Shown here piece after piece: positions 5,767 to 11,405 of a DNA stretch of 11,405 nucleotides; positions within the stretch are counted from its first letter, which is position 1; every line of letters begins with the position of its first letter. Source of the DNA: an uncultured Oscillospiraceae bacterium (GTDB taxonomy: Bacteria > Bacillota > Clostridia > Oscillospirales > Oscillospiraceae); the NCBI GenBank assembly GCA_910588625.1, contig CAJUQN010000085.1, positions 1 to 11,405 on the forward strand, in the 5' to 3' direction. The translations under genes were made by a program, and so were the position numbers. The notes beneath the pieces are model-generated. The model ran no database searches and had not been told where the DNA came from. It was given only the letters and a program-made list of their open reading frames with translations.

Positions 5767-6342
5767 ATCCGATTTGTCCAGCGGCAAAGCAGACTGTTCC
5801 CGCAGTTTTCGCGGGGACAGCCAGCCCCGCTGTCGCCCCTCACGGAGGAACAGCGCCGGTTCGCGGACCAACACCACGACCTGATCTATTCGTTCCTGGG
5901 CAGGGGAGGCTACGCCACAAATGAATACTACGACGTGGCCGCCCTGGGCTTTCTCCAGGCGGTGCAGCGGTATCTCACTCAGCCGTCGCTGCGGCGGTAT
6001 GCCTTCTCCACCATCGCGTGGCAGGCCATGGCCCGCAGCGTCGCCGCGGACTACCGGGCGGAGGAGCGCCGCCGTGGCGCGGAGCAACGTTATCTGGAAA
6101 CCGTCCGGGCCAGACCGCCCGACCCGCACAGGGATCTGGAGGGCCAGCTTGTCCTCCACGATCTGATATCTATGGGCAATGAGGACCAGCGCCGTCTGGC
6201 CCAGCTTCGACTCCAGGGCTATACGGTGGCGGAGGCCGCCCAGGCCCGGGGCATGAGCGGAAAACGGGCCCGGAAGCTCCTGAACGAGCTGCACCGGGCG
6301 TATTTCAATACAGAAAGAGGGTTCAACATCCATGAATACTGA
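5767..6342 (+). CDS. Second sigma-like factor, start codon not canonical
   Basis: The frame is open from directly after the previous TGA (5764-5766) to TGA 6342, 191 residues. Residues about 27-100 (LTEEQRRFADQHHDLIYSFL, then EYYDVAALGFLQAVQRYL and YAFSTIAWQAMARSV) resemble sigma-70 region 2, and 134-178 (LQGYTVAEAAQARGMSGKRA and a basic helix) resemble region 4. No ATG, GTG or TTG occurs in frame before GTG 5935, which would cut region 2 in half and give 135 aa. The codon right after the stop is ATC; one base change from ATG there would restore a TGA-ATG junction. So the start is a rare AUC, a CUG (5794), or a lost start in a decayed gene. It would regulate element promoters if made. It overlaps the next gene by 11 nt. 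Confidence 0.65.
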   Translation: MRFVQRQSRLFPQFSRGQPAPLSPLTEEQRRFADQHHDLIYSFLGRGGYATNEYYDVAALGFLQAVQRYLTQPSLRRYAFSTIAWQAMARSVAADYRAEERRRGAEQRYLETVRARPPDPHRDLEGQLVLHDLISMGNEDQRRLAQLRLQGYTVAEAAQARGMSGKRARKLLNELHRAYFNTERGFNIHEY

Positions 6343-6574
6343 GGAAAAGGCCACAATGACGCTGAATGGCGTCCTGCTGCGGCCGCTGGCCGTGGGCGCG
6401 AAGGCTGTCATTCTCCACCAGGGGCAGGTAACGTATACCTCCCGGGTGGTGTCCATCCACAGCTATGGCATGGGTGAGGTGCGTTTTGAGACGCTGAACA
6501 CCCAGTACCGCCTGCTGACGGGGCCCAGCCCCGAGCCGGCAGCAGGCTGCTTTCCCCTGGCGATGGCCGCCTGA
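6332..6574 (+). CDS. Small beta-rich protein of unknown function
   Basis: An 80-aa protein starting at ATG 6332, overlapping the sigma-like gene by 11 nt, with AGAGGG (6316-6321) upstream at rather long spacing, so translational coupling is likely. Residues 9-62 (MTLNGVLLRPLAVGAKAVIL, then GQVTYTSRVVSI and GEVRFETLNTQYRLL) read as a run of short strands, like a small SH3/KOW-type barrel. No signal peptide, cysteine cluster or catalytic motif is present. The role is unknown; short proteins in this position commonly accompany sigma-like genes in such elements. It is followed by a terminator-like hairpin and so closes the unit. Confidence 0.6.
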   Translation: MNTEEKATMTLNGVLLRPLAVGAKAVILHQGQVTYTSRVVSIHSYGMGEVRFETLNTQYRLLTGPSPEPAAGCFPLAMAA

Positions 6575-6598
6575 ACAGGACGGCTGACATATGGACGG

Positions 6599-6643
6599 GC
6601 GCGGTAAAGGGATCATCATATCCTTTTGCCGCGCTCGCTTTTT
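6599..6643 (+). terminator. Intrinsic terminator-like hairpin
   Basis: GCGCGGTAAAGGGAT (6599-6613) pairs with ATCCTTTTGCCGCGC (6620-6634) over 15 bp with two G-U pairs and a 6-nt CATCAT loop. TCGC then five Ts (6639-6643) follow. The T tract is set back 4 nt, which weakens the call slightly. It separates the DNA-processing genes from the distal cargo genes. Confidence 0.7.
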
Positions 6644-6661
6644 GAATTGGAGTGTTGAACG

Positions 6662-7132
6662 ATGCCGGATCATGAAACGAACAACGCATAATTCCCGCCC
6701 CTCTATGGCACAGTCGATTGCTTTCAGTGTGAAATTGCTTCGGAATGCTGGTGCCGCTGTAAGTATCAGAGAAATAGGCGGGATTTTTCCCACACATCCG
6801 GCCGGTGTCCACGGCTCCCCGATCACCGGGGCTTCGTAGAGCCGGAACATAGGAAACTGTATGCCGGGAAGTTTCCCCTCGTCCATGCGGAGAGGAGCGA
6901 GGATGTGCTTTACCTGACCCTGACCATCCCGGGGATGAAACGCCCCAAGAAGGTGTATCAGGCCAGGAATGGGCTGTGGTATTTTCATGAGAAAAATGAA
7001 GATGGCACCTATAGTAAACGGGAAGTAACCTTTGAATCGTACCGCAGCAGGGAAAAGATCATGGATCACATGGACATGGTTCATACGGATTACTATCTAT
7101 TCCGAGGTGAGATTCAAGGCTACTGCATCTAA
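6662..7132 (+). pseudogene. Cys-rich protein gene interrupted by an ochre codon
   Basis: ATG 6662 has a good GGAG site (6649-6652, 9-nt spacing) and reads nine codons (MPDHETNNA) to TAA at 6689-6691. The same frame is then open for another 146 codons to TAA 7132. The downstream part looks like real protein: DCFQCEIASECWCRCKYQRN (a CxxC-x5-CxCxC cluster, zinc-finger-like), a further GRCPRLPDHRGF, then a basic C-terminal domain with VLYLTLTIPGMKRPKKVYQA and a tyrosine-rich end. A single C-to-T change from CAA (Gln) would explain the stop. Without it the protein would be 156 aa. A shorter product from GTG 6905 (75 aa) would lack the whole Cys cluster and has no clear ribosome binding site. No family recognised. 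Confidence 0.6.
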
Positions 7133-7154
7133 AATAAAGATGGAGGAACACATC

Positions 7155-8009
7155 ATGATCAACTACAAAGCTGTTCCCAGCGGGCTGGAGCTCAGCCGCC
7201 GCATTGCGGACTGCCTGGAGGCGTCTGCGCCTCGGGGCTATACACCCGATGATCGTTCCCGCGCTATTCGAGGGCTGAACGACATTTTGCAGGGACGCTC
7301 CACCCGCCCGGTGGATGAACTGCTGGCGGAGCTGGACACGTGCGGGGACACCCGGCTCCCGGCAATTTTGGAGGACGTTCGGGCGTTCCTGCGCCAGAAG
7401 GAGCTGCTGACCGTGCCCTATGACAAGCGCCCCAGCCGGAAGCGGTTCACGTTTGAGTGGATGAACGGCGTCGATGAACGCAGGCTGAAAATCATCAACC
7501 AGAAGCTGTACGACCGGGCGGCCAGGGAGGGCTTCCCAACCGACTTTTTCCGGGAATCCTATTTTGACCATGTGACATTCTACTGTCTGCTAAAATTCGC
7601 GGATTTTTTGGGGTCGGAGCTTCATAACTGCAAATTTGCTGTGTGCAGTGTCAGAAGCGCATCTTTCATTTTATCCCATGTCTATGACACGGAGTTCTAT
7701 TCGTCCATTTTGAATTACGTGGATCTTTGCGGCGCCGTCTTGGCCAATACCCATTTCCAGGACTGTGAGCTGTCCAATGTGTTGGCCCAGAAGTTCCTGA
7801 TGAAACGCTGCAACACCATTGACTGTACGATGGACGGCGTAGATTATGCCGGGACCATACTGGATGGCTGTACCTTTGGCAGGATCACCGCCGGTACGAT
7901 TCGCCTGGACTGGGCCACCATTACGCAGACGGGCGCTACCGCCGAGGAATGCTACCAGAACCGGAAAGCTGTCTACCGCGCCCTGGGCGTGAAGGAGGCC
8001 GCCGCATGA
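7155..8009 (+). CDS. Pentapeptide-repeat protein
   Basis: A 284-aa cytoplasmic protein. I start it at ATG 7155, preceded by GGAGG (7142-7146) with 8-nt spacing; earlier in-frame codons overlap the preceding gene. Residues 1-125 are helical with no known domain. Residues about 131-245 show the five-residue periodicity of pentapeptide repeats, with F/L/V at the centre position: YFDHVTFYCLLKFADF, ELHNCKFAVCSVRSASFILS, TEFYSSILNYVDLCGAVLAN, DCTMDGVDYAGTILDGCTF. Such repeats fold as a right-handed square beta-helix; known members include DNA-mimic gyrase protectors (Qnr, MfpA) and many of unknown role. Cysteines are unusually frequent. Its TGA overlaps the ATG of the YkgJ-type gene, so the two are made together. 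Confidence 0.85.
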   Translation: MINYKAVPSGLELSRRIADCLEASAPRGYTPDDRSRAIRGLNDILQGRSTRPVDELLAELDTCGDTRLPAILEDVRAFLRQKELLTVPYDKRPSRKRFTFEWMNGVDERRLKIINQKLYDRAAREGFPTDFFRESYFDHVTFYCLLKFADFLGSELHNCKFAVCSVRSASFILSHVYDTEFYSSILNYVDLCGAVLANTHFQDCELSNVLAQKFLMKRCNTIDCTMDGVDYAGTILDGCTFGRITAGTIRLDWATITQTGATAEECYQNRKAVYRALGVKEAAA

Positions 8010-8668
8010 GTCGCGCCATCCCTGTCCGGCCCAAAGACCGGGTATGTTTCCAATGCAGCCAGTGCGCCGAGTGCTGCCGGAACATAGAGGGCGAGCTGAT
8101 GTTGACGCCCCTGGACGCCTACTGGCTGGCCCGCCTTCTGCGGGAACAGCGGCTGGCTTCTTCCATCGACGCTGTGTATGAGCGTTATGCCCACACCGAT
8201 CTCCTGGAGGGCTGCCTGCCCATCTATCTGATGAACACGGTGGGAGACGACCATGCCTGCGTCTTTCTGCGGGATGGCCGGTGCTCCGTCTATAAGGGCA
8301 GACCGCAGACGTGCCGGATCTATCCGTTTTTCACCTGCCCGGGGGAGTGCGGTAAAGCCTTTGAGACGTTCCAGTGTATGGACCGCCACGCATCCCATTT
8401 CACCGGCGGCAAAGTGCTGGTAAAGGATTGGCTTCACGAGAATTTTTCCGAGGAAAGTTGCGCATTTATGACCACAGAAGCCACCCTGATGCCAGAGCTG
8501 GGTGGTTTGCTCCGCAGACTGGGTGCTGATGAGATCAAAGCCTGTATGGTCCAAACCCTCCACTACCGCTACTACAGCTATGACTTGGACGGACCCTTCA
8601 TGCCCCAATACACAAGAAATATGAAGGCTTTGATGCGGCTCCTTCGGAACAGGTCAAAGGAGGTGTGA
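8006..8668 (+). CDS. YkgJ-type CxxCxxCC metal-binding protein
   Basis: A 220-aa protein. ATG 8006 overlaps the upstream stop as ATGA and has AAGGAGG at 7991-7997, inside the previous gene. Residues 14-24 give C-x2-C-x2-C-x2-CC (CFQCSQCAECC), and residues about 88-135 supply the second half of the family signature: CVFLRDGRCSVYKGRPQTCR followed by IYPFF and two more cysteines. This is the YkgJ family, described as zinc- or iron-chelating (PF03692); the related flagellin lysine N-methylase FliB carries a similar cluster. The C-terminal 80 residues are helical with a YRYYSYDLDGPF segment. Substrate and metal cannot be read from the sequence. Coupling to the pentapeptide protein suggests a shared task. 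Confidence 0.88.
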   Translation: MSRAIPVRPKDRVCFQCSQCAECCRNIEGELMLTPLDAYWLARLLREQRLASSIDAVYERYAHTDLLEGCLPIYLMNTVGDDHACVFLRDGRCSVYKGRPQTCRIYPFFTCPGECGKAFETFQCMDRHASHFTGGKVLVKDWLHENFSEESCAFMTTEATLMPELGGLLRRLGADEIKACMVQTLHYRYYSYDLDGPFMPQYTRNMKALMRLLRNRSKEV

Positions 8669-8671
8669 GGG

Positions 8672-8869
8672 ATGTACGCGTTGGAACGGAAGGTGTTCTT
8701 AAAGACAGGGCACTGCCCGCGCTACTGCTGGCAGCGGTACGCTGTCTCGGCGAACCGCCCTCTTTTGGATAGAGTGCGGGCAGGCCAGCCGAAAAAATCT
8801 GAATGGCGGGTGGTAGTTGTGCCGTGTCTGGTTGAGACCTCCTCAGATAATTTCGCACGAAGCGCTTGA
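8672..8869 (+). CDS. Small ORF of unknown function
   Basis: A 65-aa ORF starting 3 nt after the YkgJ-type stop, with AAAGGAGG (8655-8662) and 9-nt spacing, which makes translation very plausible. It begins MYALERKVFLKTGHCPRYCW and continues with QRYAVSANRPLLDRVRAGQP, a soluble-looking protein with two cysteines in CPRYC. From about residue 47 onward (WRVVVVPCLVETSS) the composition becomes less protein-like, and its last codons run into the promoter of the next unit, so the original C-terminus may have been replaced. No family recognised. Confidence 0.5.
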   Translation: MYALERKVFLKTGHCPRYCWQRYAVSANRPLLDRVRAGQPKKSEWRVVVVPCLVETSSDNFARSA

Positions 8870-8894
8870 TTAAATCGCACGATTGGCATATACT
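8853..8894 (+). promoter_or_regulatory. Toxin-antitoxin promoter with direct-repeat operator candidate
   Basis: TTGATT (8866-8871), 17-nt spacer and TATACT (8889-8894) form a good sigma-A promoter about 38 nt before the antitoxin start. The octamer TCGCACGA occurs at 8853-8860 and again at 8875-8882, exactly 22 nt (about two helical turns) apart, on either side of the -35 box. Phd-type antitoxins repress their own promoters, so these repeats are a reasonable operator candidate. Confidence 0.6.
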
Positions 8895-8931
8895 ACAGAT
8901 AAAGTCATCTGTGTGAAAGGAGCGCTGGCAA

Positions 8932-9147
8932 ATGTCTATCACCGCGACAGAGTTGAAAAAGAACCTGGGCAAATACCTGGCCCTGTCCAGCAAGGAGGAC
9001 ATCTACATCACCCGGAACGGAACGGTGGTAGCCAAGCTGTCCAACCCCTTCTAGGACCGGGTGGATATGGCTAAATCCCTGTTTGGCATCCTCCCCCCTG
9101 ACGTGACCGTGGAACAGGCCCGCGAGGAAAGGCTGGACCGGATATGA
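8932..9147 (+). pseudogene. Phd/YefM-like antitoxin broken by an amber codon
   Basis: ATG 8932 has AAAGGAG (8916-8922) upstream. The frame reads MSITATELKKNLGKYLALSS, then EDIYITRNGTVVAKLSNPF, a typical Phd/YefM N-terminal DNA-binding fold, and hits TAG at codon 41 (9052-9054). It continues in frame for 30 more residues (DRVDMAKSLFGILPP, then VEQAREERLDRI) to TGA 9147, which overlaps the toxin ATG as ATGA. Codon 41 would be CAG in an intact gene. The 40-residue product could still bind DNA but would lack the C-terminal segment that wraps the toxin. Intact length would be 71 residues, normal for this family. Either the pair is dead or the amber codon is read through at some rate. Confidence 0.8.
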
Positions 9148-11147
9148 GGGCGCTGATCGACACCTGTATCGTGATCGACGCGCTCCAGGCTCGGGAGCCC
9201 TTTGCCGAGGCCGCCCAGCAGATATTCCTGGCTGTGGCAAACAAGCGCGTCATGGGCTTCCTCACCGCGAAATCGGCGGCGGATATCTACTACATCACCC
9301 ACCGGCATACTCATAATGACTGTGATACCCGACGTGTGCTGGGCACCTTGTTCAACCTGTTTGAGCTGCTGGACACCGCCGGGATGGATTGCCGGCGGGC
9401 GATATCGTCCGAGCTTACAGACTACGAGGACGCCATGATGGTGGAAACCGCCCTGCGCTGCGGGATGGACTGCATCGTGACCAGGAATGGGGAACAGGCC
9501 CGCGCCCAATTCAGCGACCAGTTAGTGGCTCTACTGGGAAAGGGGCAAACCTTTCCTGTGTTTGGCAACACGGATATCCTGAATCGCGCCCTTGTCATGC
9601 TGTTCCCGCTGAAAAAGCGGATGAAGGCCAGACGGCTGGATCTGCTCCGGGCCCTGCTGTCCCTGCCGGTCTCCTTCGTGAAGGAGGGCAGCAAGCACTA
9701 TGGCTGGCTGGTTGACCACGGCTATACCCCCATTGAGATCGCATACGCTAATGTTGCGGCCCTGTGCAGCCAGTGTGTTCCCGGCGGCCCCGGACGCAAT
9801 TCCCTCACGGCGGAAAAGCTCGTTGTCTCGCTGTTCCGCACCGTCCTGGCCCATGACAAGCCTCTGTCTGCCGAGGTCTACCAGCAGCTCTCCCAAATCT
9901 ATCAGATGTATGCAAAGTTTGACATCAAATGCTATGAAAAGTACAGGCTGGCTGAAACGCTGACGGCCGGTGTGCGCATCCAGGCCCCCGAGACCATGGC
10001 CTGGTTCATCCGCTGCACCGGCGAACCCCTCCATCCGGCCACCTTGAGCTTCGATGTCATGGATCCCAAGTGGGACTCCCTGGCCGGCAGCCTGGACTTG
10101 AAGCACTATATGAAGCTGTTTGAAAGCTGTCTGACCGAGGATATGGACGCTGCCCAGATCCGCGAACGATTGGATCGTTATCAGGTCCTCACCCAAAAGA
10201 ATTTCCTGGAGCGTTACAGTGAAGACGCTTTTGCCGGCAGGTTCCCTCTCATGGTCAAAACGGGTATCATCGACCTGTGGACATCCTTCCAGAGCTGTCT
10301 GTCCGAGGATGGCGATGTATCCAACTCCACCCTGCTGCGCCATATCGGGGGCTACTGCCATGACATCCAGACGTTACAGGCGGTTGAGTTCCTGGCGCAA
10401 TTTCTTCCCCAATATGGATTTCAGGGGGCAAAAACATATTTTGGCCGCTATCAGGATGGATTTGAAGATGAGCTGTGGGCGAAAAAAGGTTATAACGGCA
10501 GTGAGATCATTCTCAAGCTCCAGCGTGATTTCCTTGCGGATGACCCGGAAAGGCGGCGCCTGCTGCTCCACTGGGTGGATGAGTATTTTTTTACGGTGAA
10601 GCCAAAACGCTACCTTGACTTTACCATTGCCCTGCTGAAGGAGGAGGGCGCGGCCGCTCTGCTGACCCCCGAAGATCAGCGCAGACTGTTTGACGCGGTG
10701 ATTGCCCAATCGAAGCTGTCTGTCTGGGACGCCAAAGAGCTAAAACAGCGTTACCTGACGCCGGAAGAACAGCAGGCGGATCAGGAGGCCAAAGAGGCGG
10801 CGGAAGCGGAAAAGAAGCGGCAAGAACACTTGGACATGGTTCAGAGCATCGAAGCCTGCTATGCCGATTTCAACGATGGCACGTTTGAAGCTGTTTTGAA
10901 GTATCTGGACAAGTGTCGCTACTACAATGACCGGGAACCCATTGCCCACCGTGTGGTGCGCGATGGATTGGACCAGCTCTTAAAAGACAATGGGTACACC
11001 CTGGCCCCAGCGGAGGCGGAGCGTTTTCTGATCGTCTGCCGGGAGCTGTTCCGCACTGGCGCGCTGCCTTGGGCAGAGCTGCAATCCTATATTTCAAAGG
11101 TGAAGGAGGTTGGACCAGATGATCCTGACGAAGATCCAGGCGAATGA
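9144..11147 (+). CDS. PIN-domain toxin fused to a large unknown protein
   Basis: A 667-aa protein coupled to the antitoxin by ATGA. Residues 1-115 are a VapC-type PIN domain: ALIDTCIVIDAL (D6, D12), AKSAADIYYITHR (D47), TDYEDAMMVETALRCG (D93, D96) and IVTRN (111-115). PIN toxins are Mg-dependent RNases of about 130-140 aa, and IVTRN is normally followed by a 'xxDF' acid and a final strand; here the sequence switches to GEQARAQFSDQLVALLGKGQ. The other 550 residues are helical and PIN-unrelated: FPLKKRMKARRLDLLRALLS, WLVDHGYTPIEIAYANVAAL, SFDVMDPKWDSLA, a charged coiled-coil-like stretch near 535-565 (EEQQADQEAKEAAEAEKKRQ) and an acidic end DDPDEDPGE. I recall such a domain in uncharacterised Clostridia ICE proteins. 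The gene appears chimeric. Confidence 0.75.
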   Translation: MRALIDTCIVIDALQAREPFAEAAQQIFLAVANKRVMGFLTAKSAADIYYITHRHTHNDCDTRRVLGTLFNLFELLDTAGMDCRRAISSELTDYEDAMMVETALRCGMDCIVTRNGEQARAQFSDQLVALLGKGQTFPVFGNTDILNRALVMLFPLKKRMKARRLDLLRALLSLPVSFVKEGSKHYGWLVDHGYTPIEIAYANVAALCSQCVPGGPGRNSLTAEKLVVSLFRTVLAHDKPLSAEVYQQLSQIYQMYAKFDIKCYEKYRLAETLTAGVRIQAPETMAWFIRCTGEPLHPATLSFDVMDPKWDSLAGSLDLKHYMKLFESCLTEDMDAAQIRERLDRYQVLTQKNFLERYSEDAFAGRFPLMVKTGIIDLWTSFQSCLSEDGDVSNSTLLRHIGGYCHDIQTLQAVEFLAQFLPQYGFQGAKTYFGRYQDGFEDELWAKKGYNGSEIILKLQRDFLADDPERRRLLLHWVDEYFFTVKPKRYLDFTIALLKEEGAAALLTPEDQRRLFDAVIAQSKLSVWDAKELKQRYLTPEEQQADQEAKEAAEAEKKRQEHLDMVQSIEACYADFNDGTFEAVLKYLDKCRYYNDREPIAHRVVRDGLDQLLKDNGYTLAPAEAERFLIVCRELFRTGALPWAELQSYISKVKEVGPDDPDEDPGE

Positions 11148-11388
11148 GCTTGGGCAGATGATGCGGGAGCACATTACCTGCATCCTGCGGATGGATGCCG
11201 TCCGGCTGAAGCTGGACTGGACGGCGGAGTTTACCGCGGAGCAAATTATCTCCTGCTGTGACAGGATGGTCAAGCACCTGGACTGCACGCTGGATTTCCC
11301 CAAGAATGTCCAACGCGAGCTGATCCAAAACCCGCAGTTCGCCCCCTGGCTGGTCAGGCAAAATGTTCCGTCATCATCCCCCAAATAA
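11119..11388 (+). CDS. Small helical protein overlapping the PIN-fusion gene
   Basis: An 89-aa protein. ATG 11119 follows AAGGAGG (11103-11109) with 9-nt spacing, and the gene overlaps the preceding one by 29 nt, so it is translationally coupled to it. The sequence (MILTKIQANELGQMMREHIT, then DAVRLKLDW and AEQIISCCDRMVKHLDCTLD) is largely amphipathic helices with three clustered cysteines. No known domain is seen. The tight overlap suggests it partners with the large C-terminal part of the upstream protein, not with the PIN toxin. The last 17 nt of the window hold nothing identifiable. Confidence 0.65.
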   Translation: MILTKIQANELGQMMREHITCILRMDAVRLKLDWTAEFTAEQIISCCDRMVKHLDCTLDFPKNVQRELIQNPQFAPWLVRQNVPSSSPK

Positions 11389-11405
11389 AGCAGGCCAGCT
11401 CTCTG

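Noticed and set aside
5738..5884. Alternative start ATG 5738 for the second sigma-like gene, requiring a -1 frameshift
   Set aside because: No slippery heptamer is present near 5800-5815 and the sequence immediately after TGA 5766 already reads as plausible protein in the sigma frame.
6689..9054. Stop-codon recoding (TAA and TAG both at expected Gln positions)
   Set aside because: TAA and TAG end several other genes at sensible places (TAG at 1767-1769 and 3524-3526, TAA at 711-713 and 2569-2571), so a recoded genetic code does not fit; independent C-to-T mutations are simpler.

Overview
The window looks like part of an accessory element (an integrative conjugative element or large plasmid, less likely a prophage) from a GC-rich gut Clostridia lineage of the Oscillospiraceae or Lachnospiraceae type. 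The reasons are strong AGGAGG ribosome binding sites before almost every gene, high GC with NNC/NNG codon use, ATGA start-stop overlaps, and a plasmid/ICE gene set: SSB, DUF932, DUF5348-like, sigma-like helix-turn-helix proteins, a Phd/PIN toxin-antitoxin pair and a pentapeptide-repeat protein. All supportable genes are on the + strand. I see no tRNA, rRNA, CRISPR array, integrase, relaxase or full-length transposase. The host assignment is an inference from style, not from a marker gene.

Layout. Positions 1-1769 hold the 3' end of an unknown gene, a sigma-70-like HTH protein, a winged-helix-like protein and a small DUF5348-like protein, closed by a 13-bp perfect hairpin. A consensus promoter (1882-1910) then drives a roughly 260-nt leader that appears highly folded and precedes ssb (2176-2571). 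A second compact structured RNA ending in a T7 tract follows ssb (2588-2724). Next come a two-TM membrane protein, a DUF932 gene, a five-cysteine plasmid/phage-type protein, a second sigma-like factor and a small 80-aa protein, closed by a terminator-like hairpin (6599-6643). The distal half carries an interrupted Cys-rich gene, a pentapeptide-repeat gene translationally coupled to a YkgJ-type CxxCxxCC gene, a 65-aa ORF, a promoter with direct repeats, a Phd-like antitoxin broken by an amber codon, a PIN domain fused to about 550 residues of other protein, and an overlapping 89-aa gene.

The genes suggest a DNA-processing and maintenance block (SSB, DUF932, five-Cys protein, two sigma-like regulators) followed by a cargo or maintenance block. 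The element seems to be decaying. A 258-bp palindromic MITE-like insertion with a 5-bp target duplication truncates DUF932; the second sigma-like factor has no canonical start for its first domain; two genes carry in-frame stops; and the PIN toxin lost its C-terminal strand at a fusion point. The two folded RNAs flanking ssb, neither of which I can assign to a named family, are the best candidates for undescribed biology here.
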